DNA of 39,911 nt, taken from the NCBI GenBank assembly GCA_001603905.1, contig LVAE01000059.1, positions 1-39,911 on the forward strand, given 5' to 3'. This stretch comes from Fibrobacterales bacterium Fibro_02 (GTDB lineage Bacteria > Fibrobacterota > Fibrobacteria > Fibrobacterales > Fibrobacteraceae). This document shows positions 15,734-25,300 of this stretch, in pieces; positions within the stretch are counted from its first letter, which is position 1; each line of letters opens with the position of its first letter. Under the pieces are notes generated by a model. It was given only the letters and a program-made list of their open reading frames with translations, had not been told where the DNA came from and made no database searches. Both the position numbers and the translations under genes were made by a program.

Positions 15734-17611
15734 ATGAAAAAATTGAGTTTTGCGGCTCTTTGCGGGGCCTTTTTGCTCGGTGGAACCGCTTTTGCGGCCC
15801 CGGGCCTCACGGTGAGCGGCACCGACCTGCTCTATAACGGCAAGAAAATCTTCTTTTCGGGCACGAACCTCGCCTGGAGCGATTACAATTCCGACGTGGG
15901 GGCATCCCCGCTGAACGAAAACGCCTGGCGCAAGGCCGTAGAGGGCACGCGCGCCGCGGGCGGTAACGCCATCCGCTGGTGGCTTTTCAACAACATGAGC
16001 CAGAGCCCGGAAATCGACCAGACGACGCACCTGGTTTCGGGCCTCAAGGAAAACACCATCAACAACATGAAGAAGGCCCTGGACATCGCCGAGGAATACG
16101 GCGTGATGGTCTCGATGTGTCTCTTCAGTCACAACCTGATGGAACCCAACCAGTGGGGACTTTACGACGAAAAGCTTGACATCACCGCGAATACGAACCT
16201 GTTTGAAGATGAAGGCACGCAGGCGTTTATCGACAACGCGCTCATCCCGGTGGTGAAGGCGATTGGCAACCACAAGGCGCTCATGACCTGGGAAGTCTTC
16301 AACGAACCCGAGGGCATGACGAGCGAATGCAGCGGCTGGACTACCAAGAAGATGGCGCTTTCCAAGATTCAGGCGTTTACAAACAAGGTAGCGGCAGCCA
16401 TCCACACCGAAAACCCGGAACTGCTCGTTTCTACGGGTAGCGTGAACATTCAGTATCAGAAGTACTGGAACGATGCGGCCCTCGTGGCGGCGGGTGGCAA
16501 GGCGAACGGCACGCTCGACTTTTTCCAGACACACTACTATCCATATTGGCAAAACGATGCGGTGAGCCCGTTCGTGAATACGGCGGCCCAGATGGCGAGC
16601 AAGTACAGCTACGACAGCAAGCCGATGATTATTGGAGAATTCCCCGCAAGCGGCTGGAAAGGCGATACCTACACGACGAGCATGGCGGCAAAGACCCAGA
16701 TTTCGACCGAGGAATGCTACCGCAAGGCGTTTGACGGCGGTTACGCGGGTGCTCTCGCCTGGCAGTACATCGGTGACAAGACCGAATCGAACTTCGGCGG
16801 TTACACCTATACCATCGACCCGGCACTCAAGGCGATGACGGCGCTTGCCGCAACAGAAGAGGCCAGCATCAAGATTAAGGATGTAGCAATAAGCCAGGAA
16901 GGCGGCGACGGCAAGATGGCCGTGACCTACGGTGGCGACAATGCGCAGATCGAATACCAGAAGACGTGGGACCTGAGCAAGGCCAACACGTTCACGTTCG
17001 AGGTGAAAAACCAGGGCACGAGCGATGCTCAACTGAACCTAATTTTCAAACTGACGGATGCGTGGACATGGACCGAAGTAGAAGGCCCCTGCGAAGTAGC
17101 TGCGGGCGAATCGAAAATATGTTCCTTCGATATTTCCAGCTACGCTGACCGCAACAAGACCCTGAGTGTCGTCATTGCGAACTATGCGGCAGGCTACACC
17201 GGAACCATTCTGTACGACAACTTCAAGGCAGGCGACCAGGTTCTCTGGGACTTCAACGAAGACAAGTACGATGCCTTCAGCCGCGGATTCGAGAACACCG
17301 AAGAGATGATTCCTGAAATCAAGATCGTGTTCGGCGAAGGTTCCATCGGGATTGAGCCTCGCGCAGTCTCGCTCGCTGCGGGTGGCACCTTCAATATCGC
17401 AGGCAATACGATTTCACTTGTTACCGCGAAGGCGGGCGACGTGAGCGTAGACATGTTCGGCATGAACGGCAAGCGCGTTGCAACGCTCTTCCACGGCACG
17501 CTTACGCAGGGCAGCTACGCGTTCAGTCTCGAGAATATGCCCAAGGGAATGTATATCGTGCGCGTGAAAGGAGCGAGAATAGCAGCCACAAGGCCTGTAC
17601 TTGTAAAATAA
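15734..17611 (+). CDS. Secreted GH5 beta-mannanase, multidomain
   Basis: Secreted glycoside hydrolase family 5 enzyme of 625 residues, most like the mannanase branch (subfamily 7). The ATG at 15734 is chosen because GAGGAG lies just upstream and a clean signal peptide (MKKLSFAALC...AFAA) begins there; the frame stays open to 15674. Catalytic domain about 24-385: FFSGTNLAW, NAIRWWLFN, acid/base Glu191 in WEVFNEPEG, THYYPYW, and nucleophile Glu302 in IIGEFPASGW. A beta-sandwich, CBM-like region covers about 395-520. The C-terminal sorting-like module (VDMFGMNGKRVATLF, MPKGMYIVRVKGAR, AATRPVLVK) is almost the same as in the preceding GH26. Substrate inferred from family and neighbours. Confidence 0.92.
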   Translation: MKKLSFAALCGAFLLGGTAFAAPGLTVSGTDLLYNGKKIFFSGTNLAWSDYNSDVGASPLNENAWRKAVEGTRAAGGNAIRWWLFNNMSQSPEIDQTTHLVSGLKENTINNMKKALDIAEEYGVMVSMCLFSHNLMEPNQWGLYDEKLDITANTNLFEDEGTQAFIDNALIPVVKAIGNHKALMTWEVFNEPEGMTSECSGWTTKKMALSKIQAFTNKVAAAIHTENPELLVSTGSVNIQYQKYWNDAALVAAGGKANGTLDFFQTHYYPYWQNDAVSPFVNTAAQMASKYSYDSKPMIIGEFPASGWKGDTYTTSMAAKTQISTEECYRKAFDGGYAGALAWQYIGDKTESNFGGYTYTIDPALKAMTALAATEEASIKIKDVAISQEGGDGKMAVTYGGDNAQIEYQKTWDLSKANTFTFEVKNQGTSDAQLNLIFKLTDAWTWTEVEGPCEVAAGESKICSFDISSYADRNKTLSVVIANYAAGYTGTILYDNFKAGDQVLWDFNEDKYDAFSRGFENTEEMIPEIKIVFGEGSIGIEPRAVSLAAGGTFNIAGNTISLVTAKAGDVSVDMFGMNGKRVATLFHGTLTQGSYAFSLENMPKGMYIVRVKGARIAATRPVLVK

Positions 17612-17629
17612 AGAGTTTCTGACTCCTCG

Positions 17630-17661
17630 CCCCTGTGGGTTTATACCCGCGGGGGCTTTTT
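17630..17661 (+). terminator. Terminator after the GH5 mannanase
   Basis: CCCCTGTGGG (17630-17639) pairs with CCCGCGGGGG (17646-17655), followed by CTTTTT. Sequence and flanks (GACTCCT...GGGTTTA) closely resemble the terminator at 15512-15543. Confidence 0.85.
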
Positions 17662-17683
17662 ATTGCGAATCAGACAACATCTT

Positions 17684-17709
17684 TTCCGTTGTTTTACTTG
17701 CAAACGGAA
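17684..17709. promoter_or_regulatory. Inverted repeat in the promoter region of the second GH26
   Basis: TTCCGTT (17684-17690) and AACGGAA (17703-17709) form a perfect 7-bp inverted repeat about 50 bp before the start codon. It may be an operator or simply a hairpin. CAAACGGA also occurs close upstream of the first GH26 gene. Confidence 0.3.
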
Positions 17710-17759
17710 TATTCTGATTTTTCAAAAGTATATTTAAGGCATAAATTAAGGAGTGTTGT

Positions 17760-19619
17760 ATGGGATGTAAATTACTCGCGGCGCTGTCCGCATTCTCCAT
17801 TGTGTCTGCTTTTGCAGCCCCCACAATCTACGAAGCCGAAGATTTGCCTGGTGCAAGCGTTGCCGAAAGTGCAGAATTTTCGGGCGGAAAGTACGCAAAG
17901 ACCGCAGACCCTAGCGGCATCACGTTCACCGTCAAGGTCGAAGAAACCGCCGTCTACGATATTACCACCAAGGTTTTAATCAAGCAATACGACTGGACCA
18001 CCTCTAAAATCGCGGTCAACGGCGTAGATGTAGGCTCCATGCTTACCACCCCGCGCAACTGCGATTCGAGCTACGTGGTTTCGGCATCGGCCAAGATGAA
18101 GGCCGGCGAAAACAAGATTACCGTGGGTAACCAGGCTCTCGGCGTGGACTACATTACCGTCGAACGCCACCCCGACGCGGTGTTCAAGATTAGCGAATTG
18201 CCGGTAACACCGAACGCGACGGAATCGGCCCGCAAGGTCTACACCTTCCTCCGCGATAACTTCGGCAAAAAGACCGTTAGCGGCATGATGATCAGCGACC
18301 AGAATTTCAACTACGATTATGGCAACATGCGGCTCATTCCGCCTGGTGGCTGCACGCCCGCAGATTCCTGCAAGTTCAGCGACGAGGAAGTCTCGTGGAA
18401 GGGCCAGACCGACATCGCCGAATTCTACAAGCGTAGCGGGCACTACCCCGCCATTGGCGGCTTCGACATGCTGTTTGCGGCAGGCGGTCACCACGAAGAA
18501 GGCTGGTTCAAGGGCTACACCGAAAACAACCTGGTGATGACCGAGCAGCTGTGGGAAATGGGCGGCATTCCGACTTATACCTGGCACTGGAAGGTCGGGG
18601 AAGACACCGTGTTCTACACGCAGGGCACTCCCGCAGGCTTTAACAACCCCGGCTGCACCGAAGACGTCATGGGCACTTCGAACACAAATACCTGCTTTAA
18701 CTACACCAAGGCTTTCAAGGACTCCTCCTGCAAGGAAATTGACGCAACTTCGCAGGTCTACAAGGACATCGTCGCCGACGTGGACATTGTCTCGGGCTAC
18801 TTCAAGGAACTCGAAGAAAAGGGAATCGCCGTCGTGTGGCGCCCCCTGCACGAGGCCAGCGGTGGCTGGTTCTGGTGGGGCACGGCTAGCCCCGAGTGCT
18901 ACGTGCAATTGTACCGCCTGGTATTCAACCGTATGGTCGTCACCAACGAGCTGAAAAACCTCATCTGGGTATGGAACATCAATACCGACCCGAAATTCGG
19001 CTACGATTACAGCGCCCTGAATGCGGCATGGTACCCGGGTGATGCATACGTAGACATTGTCGCAGTCGACATTTATGACCCGCTGAACGACCACAACTCT
19101 GCAGCCAATTACTACAACAAGATTGTGAGCGACGTGGGCACAAGCAAGATGATTGCCTTGAGCGAAAACGGCGCCATTCCGGACATTGACAGCATCGCCG
19201 AAGACAAGGCCTATTGGAGCTACTGGATGACCTGGAGCCAGACCTGGAGCGGAAATTTCTTGGAAAAGACTCCGACAGACATGTGGAAACGCAACTTGGA
19301 TGACGAACGCATTATCGCCCTCGACGACATGCCCGGCTGGGACAAGGTCAAGACAGGCTTCAGGATGGCTCGCCGCACAGATTCCAACAGGCTGACGGTA
19401 AATACGCAGGGCAAACAAATCACGGTTTCGATTGCTCATGCCGGAGCAGCAAGCATTGCCCTGTTCGACATGCTCGGCCACAAGGTCGCAAGCCTCGCCC
19501 AAGGAAACCTGCCTGCAGGAAACACAGCATTCAATCTCGACGGGATCGCCAGCGGCCATTACATTGTGCGCGCCAAAGTCGGCAGCACCAGCCTCGCCAA
19601 AAAAATCTCAATAAAATAA
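17760..19619 (+). CDS. Secreted CBM35-like + GH26 beta-mannanase
   Basis: Secreted mannanase of 619 residues. Signal peptide about 1-19. Residues 20-140 resemble a family 35/6 carbohydrate-binding module (TIYEAEDLPGAS, SGGKYAKTAD, GENKITVGNQALGVDYITVE). The GH26 domain spans about 145-545: YTWHWKVGED, acid/base Glu365 in RPLHEASGGWFWWGT, and nucleophile Glu469 in ALSENGAIPD. The end (IALFDMLGHKVASLAQGNLPAGNTAFNL, GHYIVRAKV) is the type IX-like sorting module, more divergent than in the two preceding genes. Domain order is the reverse of the first GH26: binding module first here, last there. GGAG lies 6 nt before the ATG. Confidence 0.93.
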   Translation: MGCKLLAALSAFSIVSAFAAPTIYEAEDLPGASVAESAEFSGGKYAKTADPSGITFTVKVEETAVYDITTKVLIKQYDWTTSKIAVNGVDVGSMLTTPRNCDSSYVVSASAKMKAGENKITVGNQALGVDYITVERHPDAVFKISELPVTPNATESARKVYTFLRDNFGKKTVSGMMISDQNFNYDYGNMRLIPPGGCTPADSCKFSDEEVSWKGQTDIAEFYKRSGHYPAIGGFDMLFAAGGHHEEGWFKGYTENNLVMTEQLWEMGGIPTYTWHWKVGEDTVFYTQGTPAGFNNPGCTEDVMGTSNTNTCFNYTKAFKDSSCKEIDATSQVYKDIVADVDIVSGYFKELEEKGIAVVWRPLHEASGGWFWWGTASPECYVQLYRLVFNRMVVTNELKNLIWVWNINTDPKFGYDYSALNAAWYPGDAYVDIVAVDIYDPLNDHNSAANYYNKIVSDVGTSKMIALSENGAIPDIDSIAEDKAYWSYWMTWSQTWSGNFLEKTPTDMWKRNLDDERIIALDDMPGWDKVKTGFRMARRTDSNRLTVNTQGKQITVSIAHAGAASIALFDMLGHKVASLAQGNLPAGNTAFNLDGIASGHYIVRAKVGSTSLAKKISIK

Positions 19620-19661
19620 TCAACACCGAAAATAGACAACACCATATTTCTAGTCAGGAAA

Positions 19662-19690
19662 GCCGATTTTGAGCAAAAATCGGCATTTTT
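19662..19690 (+). terminator. Terminator after the second GH26
   Basis: GCCGATTTT (19662-19670) pairs perfectly with AAAATCGGC (19676-19684) around GAGCA, followed by ATTTTTCTTTT. Confidence 0.9.
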
Positions 19691-19748
19691 CTTTTGTTAA
19701 AGGCTTTCACAAATATTAAGCGACCTTGGAGCAAAATTATTCCCGTTT

Positions 19749-20032
19749 TTACATATTTTTCATATAAAAAAGAGTCTTCAGTATGTAAAGAGCCTCTTCT
19801 TTTTTTTATTGTTACATACTTTTTTTCATTTTCAAGCAACTTAGTATGTAATTTTTGTCAAAAAATGAGGGGAAAACGGCAAAAAATCCCCCAAAAATCT
19901 TTCTACAAGCACCAAAGTCTCTTATTTTTGCACGAAAAAATCTGTTTTTTACATACTAGTCGCACTGTTTTTAGCTTTTAGTATGTAACGATGTCCGGCA
20001 AAGCACAAAATACAGCCTAATTAGGTATGTAA
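19749..20032. promoter_or_regulatory. Phased array of GTATGTAA motifs in a 573-bp gap
   Basis: The gap 19620-20192 has no credible gene; a 95-codon Phe/Lys-rich frame at 19694-19981 is judged spurious. It holds seven copies of an octamer, one of them with a mismatch: TTACATAT at 19749, GTATGTAA at 19781, TTACATAC at 19812, GTATGTAA at 19844, TTACATAC at 19949, and GTATGTAA at 19981 and 20025. Three inverted pairs each have exactly 32 bp start to start. Start distances along the array are 32, 31, 32, 105, 32 and 44 bp. The first five are close to multiples of one helical turn. Flanking bases extend two pairs to 9-10 bp stems. It could be an operator array for the downstream GH5 gene or a structured RNA. 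Confidence 0.6.
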
Positions 20033-20192
20033 AGCCGTTCATATTCCTCTTTTAAAGTCCCTGTTGAGAATTCTACACCGCAAAAAACATGCAGACGCAT
20101 ATTTTTTGTTTAAAACGGCCTTGCAGAATCTAATTTCAGATAGAACTACAACGGGGCAAGTTATGCCCACATATACCATATAAGGAGTCAAA

Positions 20193-22298
20193 ATGTTTGG
20201 TATCGGAAAGTTTGGTATCGCGGTCGGCGCGCTCTCGCTCGCAAGCACCGCTGCGTTCGCCCTCCCCAAGGCGACCGAGATTTACCCCGAAATGGGTCTC
20301 GGCTACAATATCGGCAACACCATGGAAGTTCCTGGGAACCCGACTGGATGGGGCAACTCTTTCCCTGACGCCGCCTACGTGAAGGCAATCAAGGACGCAG
20401 GTTTCAACACCGTGCGTATTCCCTGCGCCTGGAACAGCCACGCCTCTAACGGCACCATTAACGCCGGCTGGCTCGACTCCGTAAAGACCGTCGTCGATCT
20501 CGTTATCAACAACGGCATGTACGCCATCTTGAACAGCCACTGGGACGAAGGTTGGCTCGAAGACGAAGTCTTTAGCGGCGCACACATCGACCGCAACGGA
20601 AATCAGACCACAACCGACTCGTCCAAGGTTCGCGCCCTGCAAGAAGGCTACTGGAAGCAAATTGCAGACTACTTCAAAACCTACGACGAACATCTGATTT
20701 TCGCATCCGCCAATGAACCTGGCGTGAACGATCACCGTGGTGGTTCCGCTGCAGATGGTTACACCGACAACGGTCAGTTGGCTTTCAATGAAGACCGCAT
20801 GACCATCTTAAAGCGTCTCCACGAAGCATGCCTACGCGCCGTACGCACTTCTGGCGGCAACAACGCCACCCGCATCGTGGTCGTGCAGGCCCCACGCACC
20901 GAAATTGACAAGGTCCCGCTCCTTTCCGCACAATACCCGACAGACCCGGCAGGCGACGGCTACACCATGGCCGAAGTCCACTTCTACCCGTACCAGTTCT
21001 CGCTCATGACCAGCGGCGACGAAAGCTGGGGCAAAATGTTCTACTACTGGGAAGATCAGACTCCGGGTAACGACGCAGCACATACCTGCTCCGGCTCCTC
21101 TCTCGGATCCAAGAGCTCTATCGACCAGCTGTTCAGCGGCCTCAAGAGCACTTTCTACGACAAGGGCATTCCAGTCGTAATCGGTGAAATGGGCGCCGTC
21201 AAGCGTCTCGGAGTTCTCACTGGCGAAAATCTGAAGGTTCACCTGAAGGCCCGCGCCGCATGGTACGGCTACACGGTCGCAGCCGCCAAGAAGAACGGTC
21301 TCGTTCCTTGCGTGTGGGACACCGGAGACGAAGGCGACGGTAACATGACCATTATTCGCCGCCAGGTGAACAAGTTCGGCGGCAACGTGGGCGACATTAC
21401 CGACGTCGAGACGCTCAACGCCATGCGCGAAGCATACGGCCAGGCATCTCTCCCGGGCAACAGCATTGATTCTCTCGTCAACCAAAACCCCGACATTTCC
21501 GAAGGTTCCGGCAAGGGCGTGCAGGTGACTTACCAGACAGTAACTTCCGACTCCAGCGAAACTGGTACACTCCGTATCAACCTTGCCAGCGGCAAAAACG
21601 ACCTTTCCAAGTACGTTGGCATCGAAATCCGAATGAAGGGTTCCGTCACTTCTGCAGGTCCGTGCACCAACGCAGCAAAGGATTGCGGCGAATACGGCTG
21701 GACCTCCATGGACCTCTTTATGATGACTGGTAGCAGCTGGGCATGGTTTGACGCCTCCGTTTTGGAACAGGCTGACCAGCAGCTCGATGCCACCAAATTC
21801 CAGACTTTCCAGATCAAGTGGACAGACTTCCGTACCACTCCCACAGGCCTCAACTCGGTGAATGCCATCGGCTTGAACCTCTACGGAACCCAGGTTTCCG
21901 GCACCATCACCATCGACTACATCAAGGGAATCAAGGCCGACGGCTCCACCGAAATCATCGACGACTTTGACAAGAAGCCCTCTACTGAAGGCACTGCATC
22001 TGCCAAGATTGTCGCGCTCAGTGGAACGGATGCCATCAAGCCCGCAGCAGTCGCCGCAGCGTCCAAGATGCTCGTAAGCGTGCAGTACGGCATGGTCATG
22101 GCCCAGTTCAACGCCGCCACGACCGCTCCGGCCAAGGCAGTTTTGATGAACACTATGGGTCAGACGATTGCACAGCAGAACTTCACCGCAAGCAAGGGTA
22201 TGAACACTGTTGAACTTTCGAGCGACTACCGCGGCCCGGCAGTGCTCATGGTCAAACAGGGCAGCCAGCGCTACATGCAGAAGGTGATTCTGAAGTAA
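20193..22298 (+). CDS. Secreted GH5 endo-beta-1,4-glucanase, multidomain
   Basis: Secreted glycoside hydrolase family 5 enzyme of 701 residues, most like the cellulase/xyloglucanase type (subfamily 4 suspected). GGAG is 5 nt before the ATG. Signal peptide about 1-23. Catalytic domain about 28-425: GLGYNIGNTME, NTVRIPCAWNSH, ILNSHWDEGWL, acid/base Glu175 in FASANEPG, EVHFYPYQF, nucleophile Glu332 in VIGEMGAV and CVWDTGD. A beta-sandwich region at about 450-600 (GIEIRMKGSVTS, WAWFDASVL, TITIDYIKGI) resembles family 11-type binding modules. The C-terminal 80 residues (AVLMNTMGQTIAQQNF, PAVLMVKQGSQRYMQKVILK) are again sorting-module-like. It closes the polysaccharide cluster; substrate range is uncertain. 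Confidence 0.9.
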   Translation: MFGIGKFGIAVGALSLASTAAFALPKATEIYPEMGLGYNIGNTMEVPGNPTGWGNSFPDAAYVKAIKDAGFNTVRIPCAWNSHASNGTINAGWLDSVKTVVDLVINNGMYAILNSHWDEGWLEDEVFSGAHIDRNGNQTTTDSSKVRALQEGYWKQIADYFKTYDEHLIFASANEPGVNDHRGGSAADGYTDNGQLAFNEDRMTILKRLHEACLRAVRTSGGNNATRIVVVQAPRTEIDKVPLLSAQYPTDPAGDGYTMAEVHFYPYQFSLMTSGDESWGKMFYYWEDQTPGNDAAHTCSGSSLGSKSSIDQLFSGLKSTFYDKGIPVVIGEMGAVKRLGVLTGENLKVHLKARAAWYGYTVAAAKKNGLVPCVWDTGDEGDGNMTIIRRQVNKFGGNVGDITDVETLNAMREAYGQASLPGNSIDSLVNQNPDISEGSGKGVQVTYQTVTSDSSETGTLRINLASGKNDLSKYVGIEIRMKGSVTSAGPCTNAAKDCGEYGWTSMDLFMMTGSSWAWFDASVLEQADQQLDATKFQTFQIKWTDFRTTPTGLNSVNAIGLNLYGTQVSGTITIDYIKGIKADGSTEIIDDFDKKPSTEGTASAKIVALSGTDAIKPAAVAAASKMLVSVQYGMVMAQFNAATTAPAKAVLMNTMGQTIAQQNFTASKGMNTVELSSDYRGPAVLMVKQGSQRYMQKVILK

Positions 22299-22364
22299 AA
22301 CATTTCGGTGTGGATTCCCGGCAGGTTGGAGTGTCTTTGCCGGGATTGCTTGAAAAAGCAAAAG

Positions 22365-22395
22365 GACTCGGTCATTAAGACCGAGTCTTTCTTTT
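22365..22395. terminator. Bidirectional terminator GH5 / SNF2
   Basis: GACTCGGTC (22365-22373) pairs perfectly with GACCGAGTC (22379-22387) around ATTAA, with TTTCTTTT on the plus side and CCTTTTGCTTTTT on the minus side. A second stem, TCCCGGC/GCCGGGA, precedes it at 22316-22345. The genes are convergent. Confidence 0.88.
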
Positions 22396-25300
22396 ACAGC
22401 ACAGAAGCGGAGTCCAGCGCAAAGATTTCGCCGAGCTGCTTGTCGTCCATATCGGCGAGCCAGGTTTCACCGGCATTCACCGTCATCTCGGCGACGGCCT
22501 TCTTCGCTTCGAGAAGGGCATCGATTTTTTCCTCGAAAGTGCCCTTGGTAATAAAGCGGTGCACCTGCACGTTCTTGGTCTGCCCGATACGGAAGGCACG
22601 GTCGGTCGCCTGCGCCTCGATAGCAGGATTCCACCACAAGTCGTAATGGATCACCTGCGAGGCGGCGGTCAAGTTGAGGCCGGTTCCTGCCGCCTTGAGT
22701 GAAAGAATCAAAACCTTGTCTTCAGGATCTTCCTGGAACCTGCGCACCATCTCGTTGCGCTGATTCTGAGTACAGCCGCCGTGATAGAAATCCGCCTTGA
22801 TTTGCAATTCGCGTTCAAGAGTTTCTTGCAGAAGCTCGCCCATTTCGCGGAACTGCGTAAAGATGATAGCCTTTTCGCCTTGTTCCTGGATGGAACGCAG
22901 CAGGTCGAGAAGCATTCCTAGCTTTCCAGAATCTTCGACCTTCGCCTCGCCCGCCTTCAAGTAGGTACGCGGGTGATTGCAGATTTGCTTGAGCGCAAGA
23001 ATCATCTGGAGAATAAGTCCCTTGCGCTTGAAAAGGTTACTTGCTCCAACAGGGGCTCCCGCAGAAGCGGAGCCATCAGCAACCGCAAGCACATCCGCAC
23101 CGATATCCATCGACGGGCCCTCTTCGAGCAGCTGCAGTTCTTCCATAAACTTGTCGAGAATCTTCTTGTACAGAGCCGCCTGCGAACGCGTCAGTTCCGC
23201 ATACTCGTTCTGCTGTATCTTGTCAGGCAAGTCACTGATAATCGTCTTGTCCGTCTTCATGCGACGAAGCATAAAGGGAGCGGTAATCTTCTTGAACTTT
23301 TCGGCGACCGCCTGGTTCGCATTCTTCTGGATAGGCGTTTCGTACTTGTCGCGAAATTCCAGCGCCGAGGGCAAAAAGCCTCGGTTGCAGAAATCCATAA
23401 TGGTCCAGAATTCCATCAGGCGGTTTTCAACTGGGGTACCGCTCATGGCAATCTTCATCGGAGCCTTGAGGGCACGAATCTTGCGGCTCTGTTCGCTGTC
23501 GGCATTCTTGATATTCTGCGCTTCGTCGATTACGATCACGCGCCAATTCAGCTTTTCAAGCTTCTTGAAATCGAGGCGACAAGTCGAATAAGTCGTAATC
23601 AGCAAGTCTGCATTGAATTTTTCCAGCTTGCGGCCCGCACCATGGTAAGTAAACACCTTGAGTTCGGGCGCAAACTTTTTCACTTCCATCTGCCAGTTGC
23701 AAAGAAGTCCCGCCGGCACCACCACGAGAGCGCGCCCTTCGGCAAGGCGACCTTCCTGTTTCAGCTTCAAGAGGAACGCGATTACCTGGAGCGTCTTTCC
23801 AAGGCCCATGTCATCGGCCAAGATGCACCCAAAACCCATCTGCAAGTTCTTGTACATCCACGAATAACCGCGCATCTGATAGGGGCGAAGCGTCGCGTTC
23901 AGGTTCTCCGGCAGGTTCGTCTCGGTTTCCCCGCGCCACACATCCAGCTGCTGCTTGAGCCCGTCAGTCATATCGACAGGGATATCGTCGCATTGTCCCG
24001 TGAGGCAGGCCTGCAGAAGTTTCGCCGTCGAGGGGATAAATTCCTCGGCAGCATCATCCACGTCGGAGTCCGCATCCGAATTTTCAGAGCCCGCGCCATT
24101 TTCACCCTCGACATTTTCGCCGACGCCGTTTTCCGAATCAGGATTACCCACTTGTCCTGCCGCGCCCTTATTCTTTTCGCGTTCGTCGATACGCTGCTGC
24201 AGTAGCGCGAGGTCGTCCGCCGTATATTCAATGTAGCGGTCCTTGTACTTGAGGAGTCCTTCGGCATCCTTGGCCAGCCGCATGAATTCCTCGGCGGGAA
24301 TCTTCTCGTCGCCCAGAGCCACTTCCCAGTCAAAGTCCAGCAGGTCGCCCGCAGTGAACGCCCCGATGCCAAGGCTACCCTTCAACTTCATCTGCGTCTT
24401 GGGGCGCGCGATTTCCTTAAGGGAACGCGGCATCTCGGTCACGATGCCAAACACCTCGAATTTCTTGATGGAATAGGTGACGAATTCCTTGAGTTCCGCG
24501 CCCTTCATCACGATCGGTTCTACCGCGTGAATTTCTAGGTAGCGCTTCATCGGCTTGAACGTTTCCGAGACGCAGTTGAGCACGTTCATCAGCGACAGAA
24601 GCCGCGGATCGCTATTTTCAAAAAGGGCCTTGAGGGGTTCGCGACCGACCGACGATTCCACGAAAACATCCAGGGCAATTTCCTTGCCGAGTTCCGAACA
24701 GCGGAAAATAATCTTGTGGTTGAATTCCAGCGAATTGTAGACGGAGAACCACGCCTGAATCTTCGACGGAATCTTGAGTCCGTTCGCCGCGAGCTTTCCC
24801 GATTTGCAGTCAAAGAAAAAACCGAGCAGGTTTTCGTGAGTCCCCTTCTTGTAGCTCTGTGCCGTACGCGCAAAACGCAACAGTTTGCCGATAAAAATCG
24901 AGAGGATATGTTCAGCGGCTCCGTCCAGGTCTTCGCGCAGCAGGTCACGCACCGTAAAAGCGAAATCGTCGGGGACACTCTTTTCGAGTTCCGCCACCAC
25001 AGCAAGCACATCGGGAAGCATTTCGGCCGGGAGCCAGCGCACCTGCGCCGTCACACCGTTCAGCCAAAACACCTGCGGGTAAATCGCACCGCAACGCACC
25101 AGGTAATACGCCACCATCAGGAGCTGGTGAACAAAGCGCACCGTCACGTGGTTATGCCACACGCAATCCTGATTCAGGCGGCACAGCGCCCCCATGATAT
25201 TTTCGACGGAAAGCCCCTCGGCCACCACGCGCTCGTCTTCGAGCTGGCTGAATGTCCACTGCCAGCCCCGCGCATGCACCACCTGCAGGCGTTCACGTTC

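Noticed and set aside
17976..19559. 527-codon minus-strand frame antisense to the second GH26
   Set aside because: Same codon-bias shadow effect. The plus-strand frame has signal peptide, catalytic residues and a ribosome site.
19694..19981. 95-codon Phe/Lys-rich frame in the GTATGTAA gap
   Set aside because: Composition follows the AT-rich DNA and there is no ribosome site. The frame runs through the repeat motifs, which explain the region better.
19749..20032. CRISPR-like array
   Set aside because: Repeats are only 8-10 bp, alternate in orientation and do not bound uniform spacers; no cas genes are present.
20832..22361. Minus-strand frame opposite the GH5 glucanase
   Set aside because: Shadow of a clear catalytic gene, with no start signal or motifs.
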